Shown here: positions 23,455 to 34,639 of the stretch, one piece after another | Numbering within the stretch: the first letter of the stretch is position 1 | How the letters are laid out: each line of letters begins with the position of its first letter | DNA from: Rana temporaria | Taxonomy: Eukaryota; Chordata; Amphibia; Anura; Ranidae | Assembly: GCF_905171775.1 (NCBI RefSeq) | Contig: NC_053490.1 | Span: forward strand, 156,556,469-156,620,468 | Direction of reading: 5' to 3' | DNA: 64,000 nucleotides | Notes under the pieces: model-generated | The model's database searches: none | Told to the model about the DNA's origin: nothing | What the model saw: only the letters and a program-made list of their open reading frames with translations | Position numbers and translations under genes: made by a program

Positions 23455-24312
23455 ACTTGAGTGAGTGAGAAACTTGTATAGCGCAACGCATGCAAACTGA
23501 ATTGCCTCTGGGCGCTTGGTATGCCCTCCCTGAGTGAACTTGTTGATCTCAGAAGAGAAGGGTTTTGATCCTTCTCCTGAAGGCCAAGTGGTTCACCTCC
23601 AGTCGGATGGTGGTTGGAACAGCGTTCCACAGTCTAGGTCCTTGGACTGCGAATCTTCGCTCTCCTTTGGACTTGTATTTGGCTTTGGGTATCTGGAGAA
23701 GATTTTGGTTGGTGGATCGCAGAACGCGATTGGGGTTGTGGGCTTTTATTTTTTTGCATAGATATTGGGGGGCGTTTCCTTGGATACACTTATGTGTCAG
23801 ACAGAGTGCCTTAAAAGTGATTCTGTCTTTTACTGGGAGCCAATGAAGGGATCTCAGTGAAGGTGAGATTGACTCCCATGATTTATTCCCAGTCACTAGT
23901 CGAGCGGCCTTATTTTGAATGACTTGTAGACGAGTGATTTGGTATTTGGGGAGTCCGAGATAGAGGGCATTTGCATAGTCAAGTCTGGAGTTGATAATTG
24001 TTCCCACCACGACTGCTATGTCTTCTTTTGGGATAAAGGGGGTGAGTCTGCATAGTAGGAGCAGCAGATGGTGCGATCCGCTGACTATTGACCCTATTTG
24101 TGCATCCATTGTCATGTTGGTGTCGAAAATGACTCTGAGACTTTTGACTTTGGCGCTAGGGGAGATGGTTTTACCCAGAATGGGTGGGGTGTCCATGTAG
24201 TTACTGGATGATTTTTCCGGTTGGTGTGAAACAGGAGAAGTCCTGTTTTTGAACCGTTGAGTTTAAGATAACTCTTTGTCATCCAGTTTTCTATCAAAGT
24301 AAGGCATTTCTC
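23455..24312 (-). pseudogene. L2-like LINE, reverse-transcriptase C-terminal fragment
   Basis: Minus-strand frames read WMTKSYLKLNGSKTGLLLF (from 24290), then, after a frameshift near 24190, SRLDYANALYLGLP, RLQVIQNKAARLV, LRSLHWLPVKDRITFKAL and GPRLWNAVPTTIR, ending RRRIKTLLF. This is the C-terminal block order of L2-type LINEs. The 3' end is a short gtgagtgag-type tail and the 5' end is truncated. It is inserted into the left part of Tc1 element 1. Confidence 0.85.
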
Positions 24313-24453
24313 TAACTAAAATCTAGTGGAACCAATTGCCTTCAGAAGTCACCTAGATAGTAAATAGAGTCCACATGTGTGTAATTTAACCTCAGTATAA
24401 ATACAACTGTTCTGTGAAGCTCTCAGGGGTTTGTTGGAAAACCTTAGTGAATC

Positions 24454-26128
24454 ATGAAGGCCAAGGAACACACCAGACAAGTCAGGGATAAAGTTGTGGA
24501 TAAGTTTAAAGCAGGGTTAGGTTATAAAAAAATATCCCAAGCTTTGAACATTTCACAGAGCACTGTTCAATCCATCATCCGAAAATGGAAAGAGTATGGC
24601 ACAACTGCAAACCTACCAAGACATGTCCGTCCACCTAAACTGACAGGCCAGGCAAGGTTAGCATTAATCAGAGAAGCAGCCAAGAGGCCCATGGTAACTC
24701 TGGAGGAGTTGCAGAGATCCACAGCTCAGGTGGGATAATCTATCCACAGGACAACTATTTGTTGTGCACTCCACAAATCTGGCCTTTGTGGAAGAGTGTC
24801 AGGAAGAAAACCATTGTTGAAAGAAAGCCATAAGAAGTCCCATTTGCAGTTTGCAAGAAGCCATGTGGGTGACACAGAAAATATGTGGAAGAAGGTCTTC
24901 TGGTCAGATGAGACCAAAATTTTACTTTTTGGCCTAAAAGCAAAACACTATGGCTCAGATTCACAAAGGACTTACGATGGCGAATCTCCTGATACGCCGT
25001 CGTAAGTCCGAATGTGAGGCATCGCATCTATGCGCCTGATTCATAGAATCAGATACGCCTCACTGTTGCCAAGATACGACTGACGTAAGTCTCTTACGCC
25101 GTCGTATCTTGGGTGCATATTTACGCTGGCCGCAAGGGGCGCTTCCGTAGATTTACCCGTAGAATATGCAAATTAGGTAGATACGCCAATTCACAAACGT
25201 ACTTGCGCCCGCTACGCCGTTTACATTAGGCTTACGTCCGGCGTAAATTTACCCCTGCTATATGATGCGCAGCCAATGCAAAGTATGGACATCGGAACAG
25301 CGTCGTATTTTACGTCGTTTGCGTAAGTCGTACGTGAATGGGGATGGGCGTAGGTTACGTTCACGTCGACTTAAGAATTGAGCCGGCATAATTTAGGGAG
25401 AAAATTTGACGTGATACTGAGCATGCATGCGCCGTTCGTTAGGTGCGTAATTTATGTGGTGTCACAATTAATTTCCATACAACACGCCCCCTACCATCCT
25501 ACTTTGAATTGCACGTGCTTACGCAGGCCAATTAACGCTACGCCACCTCAACTTACAGAGCAAGTGCTTTGTAAATACTGCACTTGCCTGTCTAAGTTGC
25601 GGCGGCGTAGCGTAAATAGGATACGCTATGCCCGCACAAAGATACACCCAGATACGTGAATCTGGCCCTATGTGTGGAGGCAAACTAACACTGCACATCA
25701 CCCTGAACACACCTTCCCCACCATGAAACATGGTGGTGACAGCATCATGTTGTGGGGATGCTTTTCTTCAGCAAGGACAGGGAAGTTGGTCTGCAAAAGA
25801 CTTGACATTGGGATGGAGGTTCACCTTCCAGCAAGACAACAAACCTAAACATACTGCCAGAGCTACAATGGAATGGTTTAGACCAAAGCATATTTATGTG
25901 TTAGAATGGCCCAGTCAAAGTCCAGACCTAAATCCAATTGAGAATCTGTGGCAAGACATGAAACTTACTGTTCACAAATGCTCTCCATTCAATCTGACAG
26001 AGCTTGAGCTAGTTTGCAAAGAAGAATGGGCAAACATGTCACGCTCTAGATGTGCGAAGCTGGTAGAGACATACCCAGAAAGACTTGTAGCTGTAATTGC
26101 AGCGAAAGGTGGTTCTACAAAGTATTGA
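24454..26128 (+). pseudogene. Tc1/mariner transposase, broken
   Basis: Starts MKAKEHTRQVRDKVVDKF; residues about 10-70 are the paired-type helix-turn-helix region (GYKKISQALNISQSTVQSII). A premature TAA lies at 24736-24738. The first catalytic Asp is in SDET (24907-24909). The MITE interrupts at 24952. The second Asp is in FQQDNKPKH (25835-25837) and the Glu in NPIENLW (25940-25942); 34 residues separate them, giving DD34E. Between the MITE and the second Asp the gene appears shortened, with a frame change near 25785, so part of the catalytic domain is deleted. Ends AAKGGSTKY at 26128. Non-functional. Confidence 0.92.
24952..25668. mobile_element. PIF/Harbinger-like MITE, copy 5
   Basis: Ends ggctcagattcac and (reverse complement) gggccagattcac. 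3-bp duplication TAT at 24949-24951 and 25669-25671; removing the MITE and one TAT rejoins the transposase frame. Close relative of copy 8 (47408-48139). The 93-codon frame at 25378 has a lookalike in copy 8 but includes MITE end sequence and is not a gene. Confidence 0.93.
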
Positions 26129-26348
26129 CTTAAGGGACTGAATACAAATACACACCACAGTTTGCAGATATTTATTTGCAAAAAAAAAATGAAAACAATT
26201 TATAATTTTCCTTCCACTTCACAATTATGTGTCAATTTGTGTTGGTCTATAACATAACATCCCAATAAAATGCATGTATGTTTGTGGTTGTAACATGACA
26301 AAATGTGCAAAATTTCAAGGGGTATGAATATCTTTTCAAAGCACTGTA

Positions 26349-27085
26349 AGCTGAGATGATATTATCTGTTTTCTGTAATTTCCATAACTTTGTAGCAAGT
26401 CTCATGGAAAGTGTAACACGGGACTGACATGTGGCAGATGCTTGTGAACACACCTATAAAAAGATACAGGCACAATAAGTCATATTACTGTATCACCTCT
26501 AAGTGAATATTTCATTCCAGGAAGTAGATTCTTAGATAATTCATGAGCAAAGATGTGTCTGTCCTAAAGAGAGAAGCAAATGTAGGCATTGTCATAAGCC
26601 AGTGTTGTGATCTTTGTGAGAGGTAATAAAAGTGTATAAGTGTTATACCTAAAAAATACAAGTCATGCTTGGTCCACTTCAAGCTGTCCTGAGCAGATGT
26701 GCAACTCTTCAAGAATATCACTTCAGCAAGCATTCACAGCAGGGCATTTGACATAGTGGAAGTTCAGAAATGTTAGTAGTCTGTTAATTCAATTTTGCAA
26801 TTTAGTCGCTAAAGGGAATATAGAGTACATAAAATGTATTTTCAGTTCTTAAAACCACAATTTGTTATTTTGATGCATAACTGAAATGAAAGGGCTTTCT
26901 TTCACATTTGTCCATAGTTTAGCGTTACATTTTAAAAATGATTTAGACAATTTTACACACACATAATTTGACTATAAAAAGTTGCTCTAAGAAAATGTGG
27001 CTTTTGCTACTGATTGCTTATAAGAAATGTATCTCTGTGGAGTTTCAAATTCAGATATTATTCCAAATAAAATAAGAAAACTATA
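26349..27085. other. No recognised feature
   Basis: AT-rich low-repeat DNA, no credible open frame. Confidence 0.45.
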
Positions 27086-27759
27086 GCCTACCTGTAGGGA
27101 TCTATCTTTTTACCCCTTAGCTCACCCCATCAGTCTCCTTTAGCATCACTGATTTACTAACAGACATTTCAGCCTGGATTTCACACCACTTCCTCAAACT
27201 CAATCTATCTAAAACTGACCTCATAATATTTTCTGCCCCATGTGCCCCTCCCCCTGACTTATCTGTCAATATTAATGGCACAACTGTCAGTCCAACTCCT
27301 TTCAGGCCTAGATCCGATCCCTGTACAAATCATGCCACCATAACCTCCGCAACATCTTCAGAATACCCCCCTTTTTTAACCAATAACACTGCTGCTTTTA
27401 ATTCCCTCCTGGTTATGTCTCGCCTCGATTATTGCAACTCCCTCGTCATTGGATTACCCTTACATAGACCATCCCCCTTCAGTCCATGAATGCTGCTGCA
27501 AGACATTTTCACCTTACCAACCATTCAGTGCCCTTTGCCCCTCTCTGCCAATCCTTCCACTGGTTTCCACTCACCCAATGAATACAATTCAAAGTACTAA
27601 CAATAAGTTACAACTACTACTACTACTACTTACTACACTTAGCCATCCACAAGTCCCCCTGTTGCATCACAAGTCTGATCTCAAAATATCAACCAAGCCA
27701 CTCTTTTCTGTCCTCCCAAGACCTCCTGCTCTCTAAGCATTTGGCAAAAAAGTTGATTA

Positions 27760-28743
27760 TTAACCACTTAAGCCCCGGACCAAAATGCAGCTAAAGGCCC
27801 AGGCCAGGTTTTGCGATTCGGCACTGCGTTGCTTTAACAGACAATTGCGCGGTAGTACAACGTGGTTCCCAAACAAAATTGACGTCCTTTTTTTCCCACA
27901 AATAGAGCTTTATTTTGGTGGTATTTGATCACCTGTGCGGTTTTTATTTTTTGCGCTAAAACACAAAAATAGAGCGACAATTTTGAAAAAAATTCAATAT
28001 TTTTAACTTTTTGCTATAATAAATATCCCCCAAAAACATATATAGCATTTGTTTTCCTCAGTTTAGGCCGATACATATTCTTCTACCTATTTTTGGTAAA
28101 AAAAATCTCAATAAGCGTTTATCGATTGGTTTGCGCAAAATTTATAGCATTTCCAAAATAGGGGATAGTTTTATTGTATTTTTCTAAAAAAATTTTTTTT
28201 TACTACTAATGGTGGAGATCAGCGATTTTTTTTTCGTGACTGCGACATTATGGCGGACACTTCGGACAATTTTGACACATTTTTGGGACCACTGTCATTT
28301 TCACAGCAAAAAATGCATTTAAATTGCATTGTTTATTGTGAAAATGACAGTTGCAGTTTGGGAGTTAACCACAGGGGGCGCTGAAGGAGTTATGTTTCAC
28401 CTAGTGTGTGTTTACAACTGTAGGGGGGTGTGGCTGTAGGTCTGACGTCATCGATTGTGTCTCCCTATAAAAGGGATCACACGATCGATGCAGTCGCCAC
28501 AGTGAAGCACGGGGAAGCCGTGTTTACATATGGCTCTCCCTGTTCTTCAGCTCCGGGGAGCGGCTAGAAACGAACAGCCGCGCCCTCATCCCGGATTGCT
28601 CCCACACAATTTCTGACTGCCGCATGTACCGGGGGGGTCCTGATCGGACCCGCGGAAAGGCAGGGACGTACATGTATGCCCATCTGCCTGTACGTGCCAT
28701 TCTGTGGACGTATATGTACATGCGGCAGTCGTTAAGTGGTGAA
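27760..28743 (+). mobile_element. Long TTAA element, family T2 (copy 2)
   Basis: Left end ttaaccacttaagccc. The right end gttaagtggtgaa is a mutated aagtggttaa. Body phrases ggtggtatttgatcacctg, aggccgatacatattc and gcgacattatggcggacac match the other T2 copies. Paired tracts gtcattttcacag/ttgtgaaaatgac near 28287-28350. Confidence 0.8.
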
Positions 28744-28830
28744 GGAGATCGGCCAAGAACTCCTTACCCTAATCTGTCCAACTGTCTCCTAATCTATCCA
28801 TCTTTAGACGATCCCTGAAAACCCTTCTTT

Positions 28831-29690
28831 TTAACTGCTTGCCGACCAGTGCATGACGATGTTAGTCGGCACAATGGCACGTGGGCGTACTCTGTGACCA
28901 TGCCCGTGGGTTCCGTTGACTCGATGTCCGCCGGTAAAAACAATGCATTTTCCTGTTCTGCACAGCAACATGACAGGGATCTACTGCTCCCTGTCATTGG
29001 GAGCAGTGATCTCTGTCATACTCTAGTGAGACCACCGCCCACAGTTAGAATGACTCCCTAGGACACACTTAACCCCTTGATAGCCCCCTAGTGTTTAACC
29101 CCTTCCCTGCCAGTGTCATTTACACAATAATCAGTGCATTTTTATAGCACTGATTGCTGTATAAATGGCAATGGTCCCAAAATAGTGTCAAAACTGTCTG
29201 ATGTGTCCACTATAATGTCTCAGTCACAGCAAAAATCACAGATTGCTGCAATCACTAGTAAAAAAATAATAATAATAAAAATGCTATAAATCTATCCCCT
29301 ATTTTGTAGACGCTATAACTTTTGCACAAACCAATCAATATACACTTATTTGTTTACCAAAAAAAATGTAGAAGAATGCATATAGGCCTAAACTGAGGAA
29401 AACAATGTTTTTTTTTTATATTTTTGGGGGATATTTATTATAGAAAAAAGTAAAAAATATAGATTTTTTTTAAATTATCGCTATTTTTTGGTTTATAGCG
29501 CAAAAAATAAAAACCACAGAGGTGATCAAATACCACCAAAAGAAATCTCTTTTTGTGGGAAAAAAAGGACGTCAATTTTGTTTGGGTGCAACATCACGCG
29601 CGATTGTCAGTTAAAGTAACGCAGTCCCGTATCGCATTAAGAGCTCTGGTCAGCAAGAGGGTAAATTCTTCCAGGGGTTGAAGTGGTTAA
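28831..29690 (-). mobile_element. Long TTAA element, family T2 (copy 3, inverted)
   Basis: TTAA at 28831-28834 and 29687-29690; the body is the T2 family in the opposite orientation (gatcaaataccaccaaaag, gcctaaactgaggaaaac). Inserted in the LINE between its coding end and 3' UTR; joining across the TTAA restores a continuous LINE sequence. Confidence 0.88.
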
Positions 29691-29937
29691 AGAAGTCTAT
29701 CCTGCCTCTAACTAATACACATGTTTTATTTTTTCCATCAGCTCATCCCCCACAGCTATTAAGTTTTGTATCAATTGACCCCCCCTTTTAAATTGTAAGC
29801 TCTAACAAACAGTCCCCTTGGATTCCTCGTGTACCAAATTGTATTGTAACTGTAATGTCAGCCTTAATTTTGTAAAAAGCTGTGCAAATTGTTGGCACTA
29901 TATAAATTCCGTATAATAATAATAATCATAATAAAAT

Positions 29938-30540
29938 GCACTTCATTTCAAGGATTTAGTCCACTTTCGATGCATTTCCAGACTTGCTGTGCACTTTCAT
30001 TCTCTCAAAATGGAGACAACAGCAATTTTTATCACACACCACAAAAAAAAAATTTTTTAGATGTCCATATGGCAACTACCATGCAGTATTTTGCACTACA
30101 ATGCCTGAAAATCAGACGTGTGCTTTTTTTTTAAGCTTACCGCACAACTCCACATCGCACACATGGTTCCTCCTGCAGGCTCCATGAATAATATAATATA
30201 TGGAATTAACTTACCCTTAGAGGAGCAGCAAACAAAATATAGCACACCAGTCAGTGTTGAAAGTCAATAATAATATCCTCAAATCAGTAGCTTCCTTATC
30301 ATAGACAGTACGAAAATTGATTGCACAAAATACCTGAGAAGTAGTTCACTCTTCTCCTGCTTCAGATGTTGTGTGTTTTCTCACAATATTGCTTTGTGGT
30401 CCTTGAAGCAAATGTCTCACTTTTGTTTGCCCACAGTGCTTTTATCTCAGGCCTAATTTCCATTACTTAACACCCAAATTGGACATGCTTTAATTCACTA
30501 GAATTATAGTAGACAAGGGTGTGCCTTCCCTACACACCAA
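29938..30540. other. No recognised feature
   Basis: AT-rich DNA with an A run near 30040; small open frames only. Confidence 0.4.
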
Positions 30541-31330
30541 AAGGCCACATATCTAAAATGTAACCTTTTATTATAAATCATAAAAGGTATGTAAATGACT
30601 ATAACAGGTACGCCTATAGGGTGAGGTCAATGCAACTATATATGAACCAAAGTTCTATCGCTATGTGGTAATATTACCAAGTGTAATTGGAGAAACATCT
30701 CTTGATATTCCAAATATAGACAATATGAGGGTTATTATATCCTCTAACATTCAATATAAAGGTTACAGGTTATATAAAGGCTTTATAAACTCAAGGTCTA
30801 TTCACCAACACCAACTGGTATAAAAAGATGTGGGTATATATTCGTTTCTCCTCCCATCTATCAGCCACATATATAAATGAGATGAACAAAAAAAGAGAAA
30901 GTATACTAGTAAATACTGGGAAAGAAGGGAGAGTAAAGGAGCACCTTGTATGCAGTGAAGTTAAATATTAAGGTATTTTATTTGAAGTTTCAACAATAAA
31001 AAGAGGCCAACGCATTTCGGAGGACTAAGGACTCCCCCTCATCAGGGTTGCTAATATAAGTGGTCATGGAATAATCCTGTTGGAGGGTGTCTTTGGCACA
31101 TGAATCAAACTGCTAGATGTCCACAATGCTGGCTGTGTGTTCAGAGGCAGCGTTGTGGACATCTAGCAATTGTGTCAATGCAGTCTTGATTATTAGAGAA
31201 ACGTTTTTGTGGATATGGTGATGTATGAGGCGCATTCATTAGTTGTGATCTGTGTCCACATGGATGAGTGTACCCATATTACATATCTGAGAGAGAGATA
31301 ATTCCATAGGGCAGAAGACAGATAGCCGAC
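30541..31330 (-). repeat. Repeat carrying a canonical hammerhead-like core
   Basis: The wording aggccaacgcatttcgg... ccctcatcagggttgc is the complement of a hammerhead core and resembles that of elements C and E. A separate 20-bp inverted repeat (tgctagatgtccacaatgct, 31111-31130, with its complement at 31149-31168) lies beyond it. Element boundaries could not be fixed. Confidence 0.45.
31015..31045 (-). ncRNA. Hammerhead-like core, all conserved core bases present
   Basis: On the minus strand: CTGATGA (31045-31039), a 20-nt helix region GGGGGA...TCCTCC (6 bp with one G-U), then GAAA (31018-31015). Next comes TGC-GTTG-GCC, a weak three-base stem III, and then TC. Both invariant core strings are intact. 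Stem I partners are not obvious, so it may be a decayed copy. Confidence 0.5.
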
Positions 31331-31344
31331 ATCTTCAGTAAGGT

Positions 31345-32090
31345 GTTTTTTTTTTTTGTATAATCTTTATTAATTTATTTATTTAAGAGAAAGTACAAAT
31401 AAACTACAAAGGAAACAACAATATAGGTTTCAGGTTAGCTGTAGTACATGGTAGGCACTTTTGAGCCATCTTAGACTTGATATGACACATAACTCAGTAG
31501 TCAACACTAGGGATGAGCTTTGTATTTGAGTCAAACTCACGTTCGACTCGAACATGGTATGTTCGATCGTCCGTCGAATTACGAATGTTTTGGGCCATTC
31601 GCGCCAAATTCGAGTGGCGTGTCTCGGCCCATAATTTACTGCGGCATTGTAATGCATTGCTGGCTGATGATTGGCCAAGCATGCACGATGAATCGCATGC
31701 TTGGCTAATCACAGCGCGCAAAAAACGGTGAGCCATAATTGGCCAAAGCCAATTTAGAAGATGAGGTAATGCACTCTTCTTATATCTGATAATTGGGATC
31801 TGAGGGACATGGAGGAGAAAATGAACCGGGGTCAGGGGGATGTTCAAGCCTAAGATCTTTTATTTGGGATTTAATATCTTCCCAAAGGGGTTTTATCCGG
31901 GGGGCATTCCCACCATATAAGCATAAGTGTGCCTCTCTGGCCACATGCTCACCAGCATTGATCCGACACAGATGGGTAAATACGTGCCAAATCAGCTGGC
32001 ACCCTATACCAGCGCGAAAAAATGTTATAGTTCGTTTCGAGCTGGAGTGAGTGAGCCGGTATAGGTGAGTCAGCTGACCTTTGGAGAATT
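31345..32090 (-). pseudogene. L1/Tx1-like LINE ORF2 C-terminus and poly(A) 3' end
   Basis: Minus-strand translation near 32030-31890 reads RWYRVPADLARIYPSVSDQC, W, then GTLMLIWWECP: the C-terminal Cys/His-like region of L1-type ORF2 proteins (CW...GTxxHIWWxCP). Further on the minus strand, aataaagattatac precedes a run of 13-14 A (T run at 31345-31358), a normal L1-type 3' end with polyadenylation signal. Another repeat is inserted at about 31516-31765. Frameshifts and stops mark it as dead. Confidence 0.8.
31516..31765 (+). repeat. Dispersed repeat, family R2 (copy 1)
   Basis: Shares with 46072-46280 the ordered phrases tgttcgatcgt, ttcgcg, aaattcgagt, gattggccaagcatgcac, cgcatgcttgg and gagccataattggccaaag. 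Contains repeated CCAAT-type motifs. Noncoding. Confidence 0.7.
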
Positions 32091-32884
32091 GGAGATTCCT
32101 TTTTTTTCCCAAAAATAGAGCTTTCGTTTGGTGGTATTTGATCACCTCTGCGTTTTTTTTCCCGCTATAAATAAAAGAAGAACAATATTTTTTACTTTTT
32201 GACTTAATAAATATCACAATTAAAAAAAAAAAAATGTTTTCCTCAGTTTAGGCCGATATGTATTCTTTTACATATTTTTGGTAAAAAAAAACGCAATAAG
32301 CGTATATTGATTGGTTTGCGCAAAAGTTATAGCGTCTACAAAATAGGGGATAGTTTTATTGCATTTTTGTCTGATATGTCCGTCGCAATGTCACGGTGAC
32401 ATTGCGATGGACATATCAGACACTTTTGACACATTTTTGTGACCATTCACATTTATACAGCAATTAGTCCTATAAAACTGCACTGATTACTGTGTAAATG
32501 TGAAGGGCAGGGAAGGGGTTAACACTAGGGACGCTGAAGGGGTTAAATATGTTCCCTAGTGAGTGATTCTAACTGTAGGGGGAGGGGATTTACAAGGAAA
32601 GGAGACCGATCTGTCTTCCTCTGTACTAAGAACACACATTGGTCTCCTCACCTCTGGCAGAACGTGGACCTGAGTGTTTACACACCCAGATCCACGATCC
32701 TGCCATGATCACAGGCAATCGCGGGTGCCCGGCGGATATCACGGTGGCCGGGCACGCGCACCAGGTCCCGAGCGCGCGCCCCCTAGATGGCCGGGAAGCC
32801 CAGGACGTCATATGACGTTCACCCAGGATGGGAGATCCCATCTGTGGACGTCATTTGACTATGGGCAGGTAGGGAAGTGGTTAA
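32090..32884 (+). mobile_element. Long TTAA element, family T2 (copy 4, 5'-truncated)
   Basis: Begins inside the family body (aaatagagctttcgtttggt) and ends gggaagtggttaa with TTAA at 32881-32884. A 17-bp hairpin (tgtccgtcgcaatgtca/tgacattgcgatggaca) lies near 32378-32413. The left end is missing where it meets the L1 fragment. Confidence 0.75.
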
Positions 32885-34060
32885 TATAGAATAATTGATT
32901 TTTCATACCATAATAACTGTTCTTGAAAGACAATAACCAAACCCCCCTCATGCACAGACCGTGTTACCAAACAGTCTGGGTAATAGATCTCACATAACTC
33001 TTTTTACTTAGATATAATACAATGGTATGATGGTATTACAGAGTTGATTTTTTCAGTTATTGTGAATAATCATAATTATACAGTGTTTTATGTGAAATAT
33101 TACTAACTTATACACATATAGGCATACAGTATATCTTTTTTTGAAAGACATACCTGTGTGTATAAATTAGAGGAAATTCATAAGATGAGTTTGTCACTGT
33201 ATATAGTAATACAAAGACAAAAATGTGAAAACATTAGATAACAGACTCATTTGTATACAGGCATTTCATATTCCCCACTGCCTGTGTTTGGGAGGATTTA
33301 TGACACACACAATTAGGTCACAATGGGAAAAAGTAAGTCAGTAATAAAGCATATGAGCAAAGGACAGCATTATCAGCAAATTTGTACTGTACATCTAATA
33401 AAAGCCTTGCATTTTTTTTTAGGAAATACATGACCTACATCTAAAAAAAACATGTAGGATCACAAAAGTAATGCTAGGAACAACAATTGTTAGTTGAGAT
33501 TTCACAAGCTTTCCTAAATTGCCTTTCTCTTACCTATGATTTGTGTTTAAAGTCAGTAGGTGAAAAGAGCCAGTGGGGGACCTGAACAAAGAACTTTCCC
33601 TGACATTTGTGCTGCCTGCCAACCTCATTCTAGACTGTGTGATGACTGTGATGCTTGGTGGCAGAAAAAAAATAAAAAAATTGTCTCATCTACTATTCTG
33701 TGGGTAAATAACTATGTGCTGTATTGGCAGTCTCTCTTACTTAATCTGTTTAAAAAAAAAATCAGACTTTGAATGCAGTCTCATTACAAGACAGAAGTGT
33801 GTATTTTCTTTAGCCTTTCAAGCCCTTTCTACAGTACATGTTTTTAACACAATGTTTTGTTCATTTTCATGTACAGATAATCACAAAATACGTCTAAAGG
33901 GAGGTTCCAAACAAAAGCCACATTAAACTGAGGTCACATTTGGCAAAAAGTTGATTAGTAAGTGGATCTACCATGACTGGGGAAGAAAGGACAAAGACCC
34001 AGAGCTAATAGAGTGATAGATACATTGAAAAAGCTGGGGTTGGTTTTAGGGACTCTAAGA
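32885..34060. other. No gene; low-repeat DNA
   Basis: AT-rich. Two overlapping 70-codon frames at 33560-33926 have no domain and no codon-like texture. It might be single-copy sequence. Confidence 0.45.
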
Positions 34061-34519
34061 TTAAAGCAGAGTTCCAACTATAAAACTTTTCATTATTCAG
34101 CAGTAATAAACATAAATAACGACATTTGGATTTTTTTTTTTTTTACTGCCTTTTTCATGCCTGTTGCTATGTGGTCCCTTGTAATCTGTCCTTTCCTCTC
34201 CGCAGTGTCTGATGTAATTTCCCTCAGTGCCTGTGCTAGCTAGTGCTCCTGGGAGATGTGTGTCATCATTTCCCAGGAGTCACTGGGCATCGGCGAGGGC
34301 TAGAATTGCGGTATTTGATAGGCTTATCATGGTTACCATCACAATGGGGTGGGCACTTCCGCCGCCGCCCGTTGTGATGGCAACTTTAGAAGTTTCCTGC
34401 ACCACTTGCCGTGCTTACTGCAATGCGCGAGAATGGGTGGTAAAACAGCAGCGCCGTATCCCGGAAGTGTATGCTTGTGGGCTTTGCCTGCCCACAAGTA
34501 AGAGTGGAAATTCACTAAC
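34061..34519. mobile_element. TTAA-flanked MITE, family T1-like (degenerate)
   Basis: Left end ttaaagcagagttccaac matches T1. The right end agagtggaaattcactaac resembles the inverted T1 end with mutations in the TTAA. The middle (ggcgagggctagaattgcgg) is only loosely comparable. The 101-codon frame at 34227 is incidental. Confidence 0.5.
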
Positions 34520-34639
34520 AGCAAAAATCTAAGGTAATTATTCTTCTAAAATATGTAAAAAAGCAGTGCTAATAATGAGACTATACATTAGTAATTATAC
34601 ATTGGATGCTAGTAATATATATATGGTAGTGCATGATTA

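Larger units (their letters stand above)
23238..26346 (+). mobile_element. Tc1/mariner (DD34E) element 1, with two nested insertions
   Basis: TA dinucleotides at 23236-23237 and 26347-26348 flank inverted ends beginning cagtgcct and (reverse complement) cagtgctt. The inverted repeats are long, about 200 bp, with matching phrases such as ttgtcatgttgcaacc and gaagtggaaggaaaatt, the IR/DR layout of many vertebrate Tc1 elements. An L2 LINE fragment (23455-24312, minus) sits in the left repeat region and a Harbinger-like MITE (24952-25668) in the transposase gene. Without these it would be about 1.5 kb, a normal Tc1 length. Confidence 0.9.
27086..29937 (+). pseudogene. L2-like LINE 3' portion carrying two TTAA elements
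   Basis: Translation from about 27141 reads SITDLLTDISAWISHHFLKL, then NLSKTDLIIFSA and, after gaps, MSRLDYCNSLVIGLP: the reverse-transcriptase C-terminal region of L2-type LINEs. The reading then decays. After the first TTAA element the coding end RSLKTLLF-like text is visible (28810-28830). Past the second element come a 3' UTR (aattgtaagctct, ttgttggcactatataaat) and a terminal ATA/ATT run at about 29917-29937. 5'-truncated and inactive. The TTAA elements at 27760 and 28831 are later insertions. Confidence 0.85.

Noticed and set aside
25378..25659. 93-codon frame with a lookalike at 47843-48130
   Set aside because: Similarity arises because both lie in copies of the same noncoding MITE; the frames run into the MITE ends.
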